This document shows positions 11,012 through 23,775 of a stretch of 64,000 nt of DNA, one piece after another. Location of the stretch: NCBI GenBank assembly GCA_037953625.1, contig CM075651.1, positions 63,102,501-63,166,500 of the forward strand. The letters are read 5' to 3'. A program made the translations under genes and the position numbers. Numbering within the stretch: position 1 is the stretch's first letter; each line of letters starts with the position of its first letter. Source of the stretch: Crotalaria pallida (lineage: Eukaryota; Streptophyta; Magnoliopsida; Fabales; Fabaceae). A model generated the notes under the pieces. That model was not told the origin of the DNA. It did not search any database and worked only from the letters and a program-made list of their open reading frames with translations.

Positions 11012-12070
11012 ATGGAAAGCAGGCACAGTGACGATGATAGGATCGCTGCAATCATAGAAAGTTTGGTCCAAATCAATCAAAGACAAGCTGAATTGGTGGC
11101 TACGGCTGTGACAACCATAGCCTCACTTAACCAGTCATCTCAGTCAATTCAGGATCCCTCCCCAGCTGCAATTCATTGGTTGACTGAATTCAAGTGGCAT
11201 GGTCCCCCTAAGTTCGAGGGTGGCTATAATCCGAATGTAACTCGGAAGTGGCTTCGGGAGATAGAAGAAATTCTCCACGATATATCGCCGCCTGAGGAAC
11301 AGAAAGTCCTTTTGGTTCAACATGCACTTGTTGGAGAAGCAGAGCAGTGGTGGGAGCAGGTTCAAAAGTGTATGGGGACCAATGAACAAAAAGTGTCATG
11401 GGACGCATTCAAGGAAAGGTTCCGGGGAAAGTATCTTTTCGAAGATGTCCGAAAGGAGAAGGAACGTGCTTTCCTATGCTTGAGACAAGAGAACATGAGT
11501 GTTGATGAATATGTAGGGAAATTTGAGGATCTAATTCACTATGCTACCAGCTATAAGGGTGTGAATGAAGAAATCAAATGCATCAAGTTCCTTGCAGGAC
11601 TCCGTGAGGATCTTAGAGCAGTTCTTGGAGAGGTACCCAAGGACAACTTTGCTCGGCTAGTACATTGGGCCAGCGTTTGGGATAAAGGTATGGCGAGGTC
11701 GAAAGGTGCCAAAGGGAAATCAAAGGTTCATTCTAAACCTGATATCGAGAGGGTTACTTCAAAGAAAGCAAGGCGGATGGTAACCCCTCAGTTTCCCAAG
11801 TCTACTTGTGTCCATTGTGGGAAGAAGCATGGGGGAGAATGCTGGTATCGGAATCAAACCAGGAAGAATTTCACTTGTTTTCAATGTGGACAACCGGGGC
11901 ATTTCATGGCAAATTGTCCCCTGAAGGGTGTACGGGAGGAAGCAGTTATGCTACAGCAGCAGCTGGCACCTGGAAGTCAGCATATTCCGAGGGGTACGTC
12001 TTGTATGTTGCGATCTTTTGTAGTTGTTGTTGGAATTAGGAAATTGAGTATTCTTGCAAAATTTCCCTAG
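11012..12070 (+). CDS. Gag protein of element B
   Basis: This intact 352-codon frame begins ATG at 11012, after the primer site and a short leader. The retrotransposon gag core spans roughly residues 60-210 (PPKFEGGYNP, KWLREIEEIL, AEQWWEQV, SVDEYVGKFEDLIHYA). A basic linker precedes a variant cysteine cluster CVHCGKKHGGEC (from about 265) and a canonical CCHC knuckle CFQCGQPGHFMANC (from about 287). Family role: capsid assembly and RNA binding. No protease motif follows; the last 20 or so residues look unrelated to other gags. It is the only protein of the element. The closest relative in the window is the broken gag of C (55026-56144). Confidence 0.9.
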   Translation: MESRHSDDDRIAAIIESLVQINQRQAELVATAVTTIASLNQSSQSIQDPSPAAIHWLTEFKWHGPPKFEGGYNPNVTRKWLREIEEILHDISPPEEQKVLLVQHALVGEAEQWWEQVQKCMGTNEQKVSWDAFKERFRGKYLFEDVRKEKERAFLCLRQENMSVDEYVGKFEDLIHYATSYKGVNEEIKCIKFLAGLREDLRAVLGEVPKDNFARLVHWASVWDKGMARSKGAKGKSKVHSKPDIERVTSKKARRMVTPQFPKSTCVHCGKKHGGECWYRNQTRKNFTCFQCGQPGHFMANCPLKGVREEAVMLQQQLAPGSQHIPRGTSCMLRSFVVVVGIRKLSILAKFP

Positions 12071-13981
12071 TCTCCCTATAAAATTATGAACATCTTAGGA
12101 GCTGTAAGTTTCTACCCTTGTTAAGCTTTTAGTAGAACCATATGAAGTATACCCCCTCTATCTATTTTAAATGACTGGCCAATAGTTCAAAATAAGTTAA
12201 TGTTAGGCCTAAGCGAACGAAAATCAATCAACCCATGCCCTTAGGTATTGTCGGAATCGAATTTCTTCGATGTCGTTTTGATAGCTACATTCCTTGGATT
12301 GTATCCCTGATTTAAGTCTTGTTCTGGAAATTAGTGGTCACAGGAAAAGACTTAGAACTTCTGAGTTCTTATAACAGAAAATTGTGGAAAATTTAGTGAT
12401 ATACCAAAATAAATCTGACCTTAGAAAGAGCTTATAAGTGTAAAGCATTAGTTAAGACGCTTAAGCAAGAACTGCGATAATGTTATTATCTAATGGAGTG
12501 TGAGGTTAGAACTGATCACTCTAATCCTTGCATTTGTTAAATGATAACATTGTCAACATCCATTTAACAGTGATGTACTATTAATAGACGTGAGCTTGGG
12601 ATTGATCACCTCAATCTTCGCATCTATTAATGGATACTGTCATTACAACCTTTTAAGTGAAATCGAGACAGCCAAAGCAGTGGCTTCCAAGAAGTAAAAC
12701 CCTTGTAAGAAAGTCAACTGACCGAAAAATACCGTTCCCAAAACTTATTGTAGGATCTAGAATTTGACCTAGAACAAAACGGAAGGAAGGAGAACCTTAG
12801 GTTGTTTTTCCCGATTGTAGAATAGTATTAGTACATATTAGAATCATAGAACAGGTTAAGCAAAACCTTACATGAACTAACCCTAACTATCATAGAGACC
12901 AGACCGAAAAGGGGTAATCCAGAACTTACTGGGAATCTTACCAAGATTCCTAGATGACCCTCTGTCATGAGAACAAATATTAGTAAACTTGTGAAGTCTC
13001 CACATCGAGGCTGAACAATTTTAATGATTGACCAACCACAAGGGGTAAAACACAGCTTGGCCTTCAATCGTAGAAGCGGTGTAAATCTTAAGCGTGTTGT
13101 GACTCCTAAAAGTGACATAAGAGTCAGATTCCATAAACACTCTTAGTCTATACCGAATTTATTCAAGCATCCTTGAAGGTTCGATTTAAAGTAGGCGAAA
13201 GTTTGGTCATTAACAAGCATCAAGACTTGGTTTATAACTCTATAGAGTTAGCTTAGTGAACAACGAAACCCCTAAATCTCAAGTATATATATATATATGC
13301 CCACCTTGGATCATGATTACCCAATCATCATTTGAATGCTCCATTTCTATTCTGTGAAACTTTGACTAATGATTCGGTTAGTAAAAGTGGATCTCCTTCT
13401 TCTTATTCTATTTGGTCCAATGCAATTATGGAGTAGTGGCTTTTACGTCATAATCAAAGATTGCCTCCTTCCAGCCGACTAAGAAGAGCGAATTCACGAC
13501 TTACCCTTACTTCTCATCCTGGAATAATCATTATCCCTGGAGTCCCCGTTTTATCTACTCGGCTCGTTCCTTATGGACGAGTAGAGTTCTAACCATGATC
13601 CGTTGTATTCTGCAAAAGTCTGTGGATTACATGATCTTATTCTGTCTCCCTAAAATTAGCAACATAAATTCTTCATGAAATTCTATGGATTTAGTAATTG
13701 TCATCGTTTAATCCTTGCGTTCTTCGTCGGAAGTTCCACGGGAGACGATCAAAAGCTGATACAATCGGTCTCTTACCTTCAGGCATCGAGATAAAACAGT
13801 ATGTTAATGCCAAGTGGGGGAGCAACTTAGCAATCCAACTTGGGGTTTGTCTAAGTAAAAATGAGTCAAGAAGTAGACGAACTAAAACGGGAGGAAAATC
13901 CAAACCGTAGGCTAAAGTTGTATCAGTGGGGTGGTTCTCCAATTGAGGGACAGAATGGAATTTCGGGGACGAAATTCCAGT
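12071..13981 (+). other. Element B interior after gag, noncoding with hairpins
   Basis: About 1.9 kb replaces pol; no RT, RNase H or integrase is visible in any frame. Two bipartite hairpins stand out. At 12481-12549 an outer stem encloses GGTTAGA ... TCTAATCC around a TGATCA core. At 12580-12631 an outer stem encloses GATTGATCACCTCAATC. Related palindromic-loop hairpins occur in C and E. A (TA)n run lies near 13285. The open frames on either strand (such as 12828-13118 minus) have no recognisable features. Confidence 0.75.
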
Positions 13982-13995
13982 AAGTGGGGGAGAAT
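13982..13995 (+). other. Element B polypurine tract
   Basis: AAGTGGGGGAGAAT directly precedes the 3' LTR start TGTAACATCC; this is the expected plus-strand primer. Confidence 0.9.
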
Positions 13996-16877
13996 TGTAA
14001 CATCCTAAACTTTGATTTTAAGGAAATTATTGATTTAAAACCTTAGAAAAATTGGAAAAGTGATTTAATGAATTTTGCCAAATATGTGGGTGGTGATTAT
14101 AGGTCCTAGGAGTTGTGTAGGAGGTATATATGGCCTTGGGCAGGGTCATATAAGCGAGATCGGGAGTAAAATCGGCGTTTTAGGTGTTAGAAATCAACCA
14201 AAAAGAGAAAATTAGAAATTTATTATGGGAAGCTAAGAAAATAAATTCCACCGTTGGATGTGAAGTTTAAGGGGTGAAGAAGCATGTCTAAAAATTTGGA
14301 CTCGATCCGACGGTCGACGAAAAAGTTACGGCGAATCGAAGGTTGGAAACCCTGAAACTCGCCCAGGCGCACCAGCCATGCGCCCAGGCGAGTCACTATT
14401 CATTTGGCACACCATCCAGTGGGAAATCCGCCCAGGCCAGCCCACCATTCGCCCAGGCGGGCGCAACACCACTCCAGCGCACCAGGAACGTGGGTTGGCG
14501 CACCAGAAAATCCGCCAGCTGCACCATTTCCATTTCTGACCGAGCCAGCTACGCACAAGCTTGGTTCTGGTGCAGTTCTCTCGCCCAGGTGAGGAAATGG
14601 CTCGCCCAAGCGAGCTGACGCGCACACCAGTGGCACCAGAAATTCTGTTGGCGCGCCAGAGCCCCCACCAGCATGCACCAGCAGCACCAGCTGGTGCTTG
14701 AGCTCGCCCAAGCGAGTATAAAGCTCGCCCAAGCGAGTGGCGCAGACCAGATTTGATCTGGTGCGTCCAATTAGAACTTGGGGGCCAAGTTGTGGCCTCT
14801 TGGCCACACGATTTTGCTTTTCTTTGGCAAGAACAAGCACCCAACAACAAGAACACCACTCTTCATCATCAACACCATCTCTTCATCCATTTTCCCTCCA
14901 TCTTCAACACATTTCCATCATCAAAATCACCAATCCCACCATAAACACATTGTTTTGGGCACCTCAAACCCAAAACCACCAAGCTCCACCAAGCTTTCAC
15001 CATGGGTGTTGATTGAAGCTTCATCCTATTCCTCTTTTGGTCCACACGAATTACTCCCTTCTTCATTCTCTTTGGATTTTCAATTTTTCCACCATTGATT
15101 TGCGTAAGTGAGCTTCATGCCATGAGTTATTTCCTTTCCATTTCAACTTTCCTTGATTCATAGAAATTTAGCTCTAAAACCCTAGGATTCTTGCACTTGT
15201 TGCTATCTAGGGATTGTGTTTCAAGCCTTACAACTCAAATCAAGGCAAGGACAAAGATCATTCCTCTTGTGCTCTATCAAGTAGGGTTGTCTATCATCAC
15301 TTCATCATTTCCTTATAGTGGTGGCAAGCTAAGCTTTGGAAATTCAAGTTTCCAAGATTTTGAGCTAGTTCCAAGATTTTGAGCTAGGGCTCACTAAGGT
15401 TCTATTTACTCTTTACTAATTTAAGGTAAGGAGTGGGTTATAGTGAGTATTACCTTACTCTGGGGTTTAGTTTACATTATGCATATAATGAGTACTAAGA
15501 TTTTGTGTTAGTTTAGTTTGATATAATATAAAATAATTGTTAGAATAGAATTTATGACTTAGGGAATTTATTTTGATGTTGATATATTGCATTTTGTGGT
15601 TTGGTGATCTTGATGAATTATATGCTTATGTTGTTTAATAATTTGAGTTGTGATAATAAGTGAAATTGTGCTAATTATGTTACAAAATATATTTGTGATC
15701 ATTGGATAATGAAAATGTGTAATGTGGTAATTAATTTTGAATAATGGAAATTTGCTAAACAATTGATAATGATAAAGAACTAATTAAATTATACCCAGGC
15801 TCAGCCAGGGGAGATTATATTATACCCGGGCGCAGTAAGTCGTTTTCGCATGGGGGTGCGAACGTAGTAGGTCGTGACCAGGGGATTTACCCGGGCGCAG
15901 TAAGTCGTTATCGCGCGGTGGTGCGAACGCAGTAGGTCGTGACCAGGGGATTGAGAAACATACCCGGGCGCAGTAAGTCGCTATCGCGCGGTGGTGCGAG
16001 CGCAATAGGTCGTGACCAGGGGATTTACCCGGGCGCAGTAAGTCGTGAGTGCACAGGAGTGCAGACGCAGTAGGTCGTGACCAAGGACAGATAAAAAGAA
16101 TATAAATATGATTAAAATACATGGAACGAAAGACTTAAGAAAATGTTATATCAAAATCGATTTGAGAAACTAATGAATACTCGAAATTGAATTGTGATGA
16201 ATTGACTCTTATTTATGATGTTGTGATTGAATTGTTATATGTGTATGGCTTAGTGTCGCATTATGTCTTAATTGGAAACTGCTTCCTCATTTTATGTGTA
16301 ATACTCACTCCTTACTATCATCACAGGTACTGAGGAAGAGTTTGCACCTGAGCTGGCCGAGCAGGAGTACTCTCCCTCTCAGGGAGAGTAGGTTACCTTT
16401 AGATATGTAGGACTTGGGAATGTCCTGGGCCCGATGATGTGAATCATTTTTGTTGTATATAATTGTAAATAGCTTTTTGGGGGCCCAGGACGACTCCTTT
16501 TGGGAAAGGGGTATATTTTGGGGAAAAACTGTCTTCCTAAAACTTGTTTATGTTTCCGCTAACTCTGATGTTCATGCTATGATGTTTTAAACTTGTTTCT
16601 GATGCATGCACGTAAACGCACTAGCTGGTATATATATATGTGAATAGCCCTGCAGGCTTTGTTATTTGAAAATATTATTGTTTATCAGGTTGCAGGAAAC
16701 AGGAATTTTTGGAAAAGTCCAATAAACAAACGAAACTCCGTCCGTTTGACGGAAGATTTTCATTCGGATTAAAAGTAATTAAGAGTTTTCCTAATCAATT
16801 CATGAGTCGAAAAAGGAATTTTCAAGTTGCTATTTTAATTAAGGGTATAAAAAGGGTAAATAAACATAGGTGTTACA
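13996..16877 (+). repeat. Element B 3' LTR
   Basis: This 2882-bp copy of 7923-10828 differs in one fewer TATA-containing 21-bp unit, a shorter (TA)n run, a duplicated CCAAGATTTTGAGCTAG (about 15350-15387), a small insertion near 16845, and scattered substitutions. It ends GTGTTACA, followed by the duplicated target CACTC. Confidence 0.95.
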
Positions 16878-16882
16878 CACTC

Positions 16883-19800
16883 ATAAGAGAAGACTCAAGG
16901 GCAATGAGAGGATAAGCATGGGAAGGAATGTCTCCGCTCTCATAGGTAAACCTATCCCTCACATTCCTGAAAAATGTAAGGATCCTGGAACTTTCTCTAT
17001 ACCTTGCATCATAGGCAATGTTAAGTTTGAAAATGCTACGCTAGATTTAGGAGCATCCATAAATGTCGTGCCTATGTCTATTTTTAAGTCTCTTTCTCTT
17101 GGACCTCTTCAACCTACGGGTGTGGTGATTCAATTGGCAAATAGAAGTACTGCCCACCCCATAGGTTTGATAGAGGATGTCTTGTTTCGGGTTGAAGAGT
17201 TGATCTTCCCTGCTGATTTTTACATACTTGATATGGAAGATGACTCCCGCCGTAATGCTGTTCCTATTATTTTGGGGAGGCCATTTTTGAAAACGGCCCG
17301 AACCAAGATAGATGTGCATTCAGGTTCACTTTCCATGGAGTTTGATGGCAATGTGATCCGATTTGACATTTTCCATGCTATGAAACATTTTCCTGAGGAT
17401 CACTCTGTTTTCCATGTGGACTTGCTTGATGATTTGATAGATGAGCATATGCTTGACTTTTTGCATCATGATTTTGAATTGCCATCTTTCACTGATTCAT
17501 TTACTTGTCCATCATGCACTAACTCTGGATGGTGCACCGCATGCATTGAAATAGCCCAGTTTCTAGACTCTGCTACTGCATCTGATGATTCATATGTTAT
17601 AGATTCAGATTATGCTAACCCTAACCCCATATCTGTTATGCATGAGTCTGATTCACTTGTTCAGGTGCAGGCAGTAGAATCCATTTCTGTTGTCCCTTTA
17701 GTTCCATCTATTATGCAGGCACCCTCATTGGACCTGATGCCCCTCCCTCCTCATCTCAAATATGCTTACTTGGAGGATGAGCAGAAACTCCCAGTGATCA
17801 TCTCTACCTCACTTTATGTTGATCAAGAGGAGAAACTACTGGATGTGATAAGAAAGAACAAGAGGGCAATTGGATGGACTTTAGCGGATATTCCTGGAAT
17901 TAGCCCCTCCATGTGCATGCACTGCATTTTGTTGGAGGATGGGGCTAAACCAGTGAGACAACCCCAAAGGCGGTTGAACCCCCAGATTCTTGATGTGCTT
18001 AAGAAAGAGGTCACCAAGCTGCTTCAAGCGGGTATCATCTACCCAATTTCAGATAGCACTTGGGTGAGCCCGGTGCAAGTTGTTCCCAAGAAGTCTGGTG
18101 TCACAATTGTCAAAAATGAGAAGGATGAGCTGATTCCCACTAGAGTGCAGAACAGTTGGAGAGTCTGCATTGATTACAGAAAGCTCAACCAGGCGACTCG
18201 CAAGGATCATTTCCCTCTCCCCTTCATTGATCAGATGTTGGAGCGCCTGGCAGGTAAATCTCATTATTGCTTCTTAGATGGTTTCTCTGGTTATTTTCAA
18301 ATTTGCATTGCACCAAAGGACCAACATAAGACCACATTTACCTGTCCTTTTGGCACATTTGCATATAGGAAGATGCCTTTTGGCCTATGCAATGCTCCTG
18401 CCACATTTCAAAGATGTATGATGAGTATTTTTGCTGACTTGTTCCAGCATTGCATAGAGGTCTTCATGGATGATTTTAGTGTTTATGGCTTCTCATTTGA
18501 TGCATGTCTTGATAATTTGACTAAGGTGCTTAACAGGTGCATTGAGACTAACCTTGTCTTGAATTTTGAAAAATGCCACTTCATGGTAGAACAAGGCATA
18601 GTCTTAGGGCACATTGTTTCGCACAAGGGCATAGAAGTTGACCCTGTTAAGTTTCATGTAATATCACATTTGCCTTACCCCTCTTGCATGCGAGAGGTGC
18701 GTTCTTTTCTTGGTCATGCAGGTTTCTATCGCAGGTTTATTCAAAACTTTAGCAACATTGGCCTTCCTCTATCCAAGCTGCTTCAAAAGGATGCCCCATG
18801 GGAATTTGGAGACCAATGCAAGAGGGCATTTGATGAATTGAAGAAAGCACTGACCACCACTCCCATCATCCAACCACCTGATTAGACCCTCCCATTTGAG
18901 CTCATGATTGATGCTTCAAATTATGCTTTGGGAGCAGTTCTCTCCCAAAGGGTTGGTAAGTTGTCGCATGTGATTTATTATGCTTCTAGGACTTTAGATG
19001 CAGCACAGGTTAATTCCACAACAACTGAAAAAGAACTTTTGGCTATTGTTTTTGCACTTGACAAGTTTAGATCATATTTGCTTGGTTCTAAGGTTGTAGT
19101 GTACACTGATCATGCTGCTCTGAAGTATCTTTTGAAAAAGACAGATTCCAAACCTAGGTTGATTAGGTGGATGTTGCTCCTCCAGGAGTTTGATCTTGAG
19201 ATTCAGGATCGGAGTGGTGCGCATAACCTTGTCGCAGACCACTTGAGCAGAATAGAGAGAGAGGAGGATGCACTTCCTATCCGGGATGACTTCCCGGATG
19301 AGCAGCTTTTATCTTTACATGTTTCCCATCCCCCTCCCCAAACTCCTTGGTTTGCAGACATTGTTAATTATCTAGTTGCTTCTGTTTTTCCTGCCTTGGC
19401 ATCCAAAGCTCAAAGAGACAAATTAAAGAGCGATGCCAAGTATTTTGTATGGGATGACCCCTATCTGTGGCGTTTTTGCAGCGATCAGGTCATTCGCAGG
19501 TGCATTCCAGACCATGAGATCCAATCGGTTCTCCAGTTTTGCCATGCTTCACCAGTGGGAGGCCACCTTGGTACTCAAAGGACATCACAAAAGGTGCTGG
19601 ATTCTGGATTTTATTGGCCTACCATCTTCAAGGATGCAAGCAACATCTGCAGCTCATGTGAGCAGTGTCAAAGAGCAGGAGGAGCCCTATCTTGGACACA
19701 ACAGATGACGCAACAACCTATGTTGTTCTGTGAGGTGTTTGACGTCTGGGGTATTGATTTCATGGACCCCTTTCCTGTTTCTTTTGGTTTTTATTATATC

Positions 19801-20655
19801 TTACTTGCTGTGGATTATGTATCCAAATGGGTGGAAGCTAAGGCCACCAGGACTAATGATGCTCAGGTTGTTGTAGAATTTGTCAGGTCTAATATCCTTT
19901 GCAGGTTTGGCATACCTAGAGCCATAGTCAGTGATCAAGGCACACACTTCTGCAATAGATCCATGCAAGCCTTGCTCAAGAAGTATGGGGTTGTGCACAA
20001 AGTTTCTACACCCTATCACCCCCAAACCAACAGGCAAGCTGAGATTTCAAACAGAGAGATCAAGCGGATTTTGGAGAAGATGGTGAATGCTAATAGAAAG
20101 GATTGGAGCACACGATTGGAGGATGCTTTGTGGGCCCATCGGACCGCTTACAAAGCACCCATAGGGATGTCACCCTATCGGGTTGTCTTTGGTAAAGCGT
20201 GCCACCTGCCTGTGGAGATAGAGCACCGTGCATATTGGGCTGTGAAGCAATGTAACTTAGCTCTTGATCAAGCGGGTGAGGAGAGGAAGCTGCAGTTGAG
20301 TGAGCTAGATGAGATCCGCTTAGAGACCTATGAGAACTCCAAGTTCTACAAAGAGAAGACCAAGAAGCTTCATGATAGCTCAATTTCCAGAAAGGAGTTC
20401 TTGGTTGGTCAAAAAGTTTTGCTCTACAACTCTAGGCTTGGACTCATGAGTGGAAAGCTCCGCTCTAAATGGATTGGACCATTTGTAGTCACCCAGGTGT
20501 TTCCTTATGGCACTGTGAAGATCAAGAGTGAGTCCACGAACAAGAGCTTCAAAGTCAATGGCCACCGACTCAAGCCTTTCCTAACCACCCCTTCTTTGGA
20601 TGATGCACCTGTGGAGGAGGCCTCATTGGTCGACCCCACTTTTGAACCACCATGA
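16883..20655 (+). pseudogene. Athila-type pol of element A (protease-RT-RNase H-integrase, one stop)
   Basis: Coding resumes right after B's target duplication and stays in one frame to TGA-free end at 20655, broken only by TAG at 18883-18885 (a Trp is usual there). Order: protease (DLGASINVVP near 17044; DLG rather than D[ST]G is common in Athila; ILGRPFL), RT (WRVCIDYRKLNQ, VFMDDFSVYG near 18458-18487), RNase H (DASNYALGAVLSQR, YTDHAALKYLL, HNLVADHLSR), integrase HHCC zinc domain (about 19540-19680) and DDE core (GIDFMDP, SDQGTHF, QAEISNREIK). There is no chromodomain. It copies and integrates the element; here it is inactive because gag is broken, B intervenes and the stop lies between RT and RNase H. 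Confidence 0.95.
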
Positions 20656-22110
20656 CTTAGGGAGTCTTCTTTTCTCCTTCCTTACTCTTTTTATTACACT
20701 TGTGTATATCTGTCTGATTCTGCTATTTGTGTTCCATTGAGGACAATGTGTGATTTAAGTGTGGGGGGGAGCGTAGTATAGGTTGCATATTTTGCTTTGA
20801 TATTTTTTTTAGGTTTTGCTTAGTTTTGGGCATTTTCTTGCATGTTTTTGCTTCATTTTAGTAGAGTCTTGGTATCTTGTGTCTGAATTCATGCATTTCT
20901 GTGTGCAAAGTTGCTTTTGATAATTAAGAGGTAGTAACACTGTGATAGAATTGTCCCTTCTGTGAGGATTTGAGCCTTAATTGTGGGTGGATTGCTATAT
21001 ATGCCACCTAATTTTCTTCATGTGTGATTGCACTCTGGATTACTTGCACTCTAGAACTTGACTTGACTCTTGTTGATACTTGATTGCTCATGCACATTTT
21101 GAAATGATTTAGGCACTTTCTTTCTTGAATAAGCTACTAGCCAAATGAGCCTACCTTGAATGAATGTATCCTTTGCTAGCCCCTTTAAGCCTTTTTATCC
21201 CTTTCCTTGTTCTTCAGCTCATTACAAGCCTATGACTGAAAAACCATGATTGTCCTAACCTTAGGGAATTTTGGAGCTTTGGAATTATTTTGGGAATGGG
21301 TATTAGGTAAGAAGTTTGCTCTATGCTTCAATTGGTTGAGTTCTTGGTTTTGCCTCTTTGGTTGTTGTAGTTATGGCTTCATCTCCATGCCATTTGTGTT
21401 GTTTCTTCTTTTCTTTTTGTATATGTCTCAAAAAAAAATAGAAGACAAAAATACAAAATAAAAATGCAAAAATAAAAAGAAAAAAAAGAAAGTGAATAAA
21501 TGGTTGTTGAGGCAAAGAGGATTGGAATTAGTGGTTGTTGATTTTGGGGTGGATTTTGGTTACTTTTTACTTATTCCCCATTGCTCCTCTATTCCCTTGG
21601 TTTTAGCTACATTCCCATATTTTTATCCTACCTTGTCCTTGGCCCCATTACAACCCTTAAAAGACCTTTTGATCATTTTGTGCATGTGTGTTGATAGTTG
21701 ATGTTAGAGGCTTGTCAAGCTTATGGTTGTGTTTGTTTTTCATGATGTGCCTTGAGTGTAAATAATGATTAACCCCAAACAATTGAGTGTAAACACTTTT
21801 AAGTGATCCTTGTGAGTTTCTATCATCTTTGTGACTATCCTCTTGATGTCATTGGTTTCTTTGCATACTTGAAGTAATTGGATGATGTTCACGGATGCTT
21901 TGACTCTTTGATCCTTGACCATTTTTGTGTGCTTGAGTTTGCCCATTTCTTTGCATTTCCTAGAATTCATTGTGAAGTATGTAATCTCTTAGGTTTGCAT
22001 TTCTTAGTTGTAGTCATCTTGTTGCATGATTCACTTTGGTGCATATTGATCTTCATAGTCCTATCTTTTGGTTTTGCCCAGGAGTGCAAAAGGATAAGTG
22101 TGGGGGTATT
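20656..22110 (+). other. Element A 3' untranslated region with two polypurine tracts
   Basis: No env-like frame is present in the 1.45 kb after integrase, where Athila elements may carry one. A purine tract AAGTGTGGGGGGGAGCG starts near 20757 and a second, AAGTGTGGGGGTAT, lies next to the 3' LTR at about 22097-22110. The internal tract could be a second plus-strand priming site or a relic. An A-rich tract lies at about 21430-21495. The frames at 21246-21461 and 21878-22192 have no recognisable features. Confidence 0.75.
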
Positions 22111-23157
22111 TGATGAGCATCTTATTTCCCATTATTCCTTGCATTATTTTACTCCTATTATTGATACTTGTTGCCCATTTGGCATTGTTTAGCTTGATTT
22201 AGTGATTTAGAGTTTATTGGTCTAATATTGCGAATATTGTTTAATTTGGGGTTATTTAGTCTAATTAATTCTATTTCTAATTTCAGGTAATAGTTGGCAC
22301 AAGGACACTTTGGGCATTTTGAAAATGAGGATTGAAGTATTGAAGTGAAGATTGTAATTTGCATTCAGTCCCTTTTTAGTTGTAATTTTCAGAATAGTGT
22401 TTCTTAGGATTTGGGCCCATGTTTTAGGCCCATTTTGTGTCTTAAGAAGGGAAATTCGTGTAAAGGGTTGAACACACTCCCATTTTCAGATTTCACACTC
22501 TATCTCTAGGTTAGAACTTCTCTCTTGGCTCTCCAAAGTGGTGGTGGCTGCTAGGGTTTTGTTCTTCCCCATTTCTACTCGTTTTTCTTCATTTATGGCC
22601 ATGGAAGGCTAGACTTCAAGGGTTAATTCCTTTGGTATTGTATTATCTACTCTTGAGCTCTTGTTATTAATGCAATTTCGTTTTCTCTTCTCTGTTTTCA
22701 TGTTTATCAATGTGTAGTGGTTTGCTTAATTCCATTTCGTAGAGATAATACATGAATATAAATGCTTATTTGTATTAACTCGTAAAAACACCAATTCTGG
22801 TTTCTGATGCTTAATTAGAAGTTAGGGTTTGGAGTGATAACTGAATTTTCGCTTAGTATTTGGTTATAACGAGTTGGACAGAGGAGAGGAGAGGAATCGA
22901 TCTTTAGTGAGCTAGGATTGAGTAGTGTACGTAGCCAAAGGGGTTTGTCCGCTTTTGTTTTTGATTTTGCTAGTTTTAATATTCTGTTTATGTTTTGTTC
23001 ATCACAATTGTTACACACAAAAACCCCCCCAATTTACTGCACACTACGTGTTTGATACTTTGCCTAGACCGATATTCGCTGGGAAACGACCTAGGATCAC
23101 CTTCCTAGTACTACAGAATTAAACTCCTTTTATTTTGATCGGGTACGGCCTCGATCA
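22111..23157 (+). repeat. Element A 3' LTR
   Basis: This 1047-bp copy of 4239-5286 begins TGATGAGC and ends CGATCA, followed by the duplicated CCGAG at 23158-23162. Confidence 0.96.
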
Positions 23158-23162
23158 CCGAG

Positions 23163-23775
23163 TAATTAAGGAATAATTAAATAACTAAGTATTACTCAGA
23201 AATATTATGGACTTGTTAATATATTAGAATTTGTAGGGAATAAATTTTTCCTTTTTTGTTTCCTTTGAAATTCTAATGGGTCGGGTGCGCAAATCACAAA
23301 ACGTTTGGATCTCGGAAAATATCATATACATTGATTTAACTTTGGATTCGACGTCCTTTGATATCAATAAAGTGTGTCTTATATACATAGAAGTAAAGTG
23401 TGAGATAGCATTCATCTGACTTTGAAAACTTAGTATAACTTTATTATGAAAATAGTAGTGAGGCTATCTCTCGTCATTTTCATAGCTTAAAGCATTAATC
23501 TTTCGAAGTGACTTAAACGAATCCCTCTTAAACAATATCAGAGTAGCGGAAAATCATTGGATCATGAGCGGATAATATAAACATAATATATATACATATA
23601 TCAGTGGTAAAAAGGTACATAGTCCAAAGTAGTAAGAAGAAACCGGATCCAAGATACAAGTCCATACAATTGAAAACTAAAAAGTGGGATCATCACTCAG
23701 AGCTCTTCAAAAATATATACAGTATATAACATATCAAAATAATGGCTCCAGAGCTGATCCAGGAGTAGCAGTAGC
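23163..23775 (-). mobile_element. 5' LTR of element D, second fragment
   Basis: Removing A and one CCGAG makes this continuous with 4212-4238. Its last five bases, GTAGC (23771-23775), are the target duplication of C, and the LTR resumes at 59186. The sequence is AT-rich with no gene. Confidence 0.75.

Larger units (their letters stand above)
7923..16877 (+). mobile_element. Element B: gag-only LTR retrotransposon (TR-GAG-like)
   Basis: LTRs of 2906 bp (7923-10828) and 2882 bp (13996-16877) enclose a 3167-bp interior. The target duplication CACTC is intact at 7918-7922 and 16878-16882. The interior has an initiator-Met primer site, one gag frame and a polypurine tract, but no protease, RT, RNase H or integrase. 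It is therefore non-autonomous and presumably mobilised in trans. The LTRs are very similar; visible changes are mostly repeat-length differences. LTRs of the same style occur in C and, at the right edge, in I. Confidence 0.96.
4239..23157 (+). mobile_element. Element A: Athila-type Ty3/gypsy retrotransposon, interrupted by B
   Basis: LTRs at 4239-5286 and 22111-23157 flank a degenerate gag-pol. The 5-bp target duplication CCGAG is intact at 4234-4238 and 23158-23162. Gag and pol read like the Athila clade: the GLAGEDPHKHL gag motif, a DLGASINVVP protease and a VFMDDFSVYG reverse transcriptase. No env-like frame follows integrase. Element B (7923-16877) splits the coding region. By eye the LTRs differ at about 25 sites in 1048 bp, so the insertion is fairly recent but older than B. 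Confidence 0.96.

Noticed and set aside
21246..22192. Possible env-like gene of element A downstream of integrase
   Set aside because: Frames are short, low in complexity and lack a signal peptide plus membrane-anchor pattern; the region reads as untranslated sequence.
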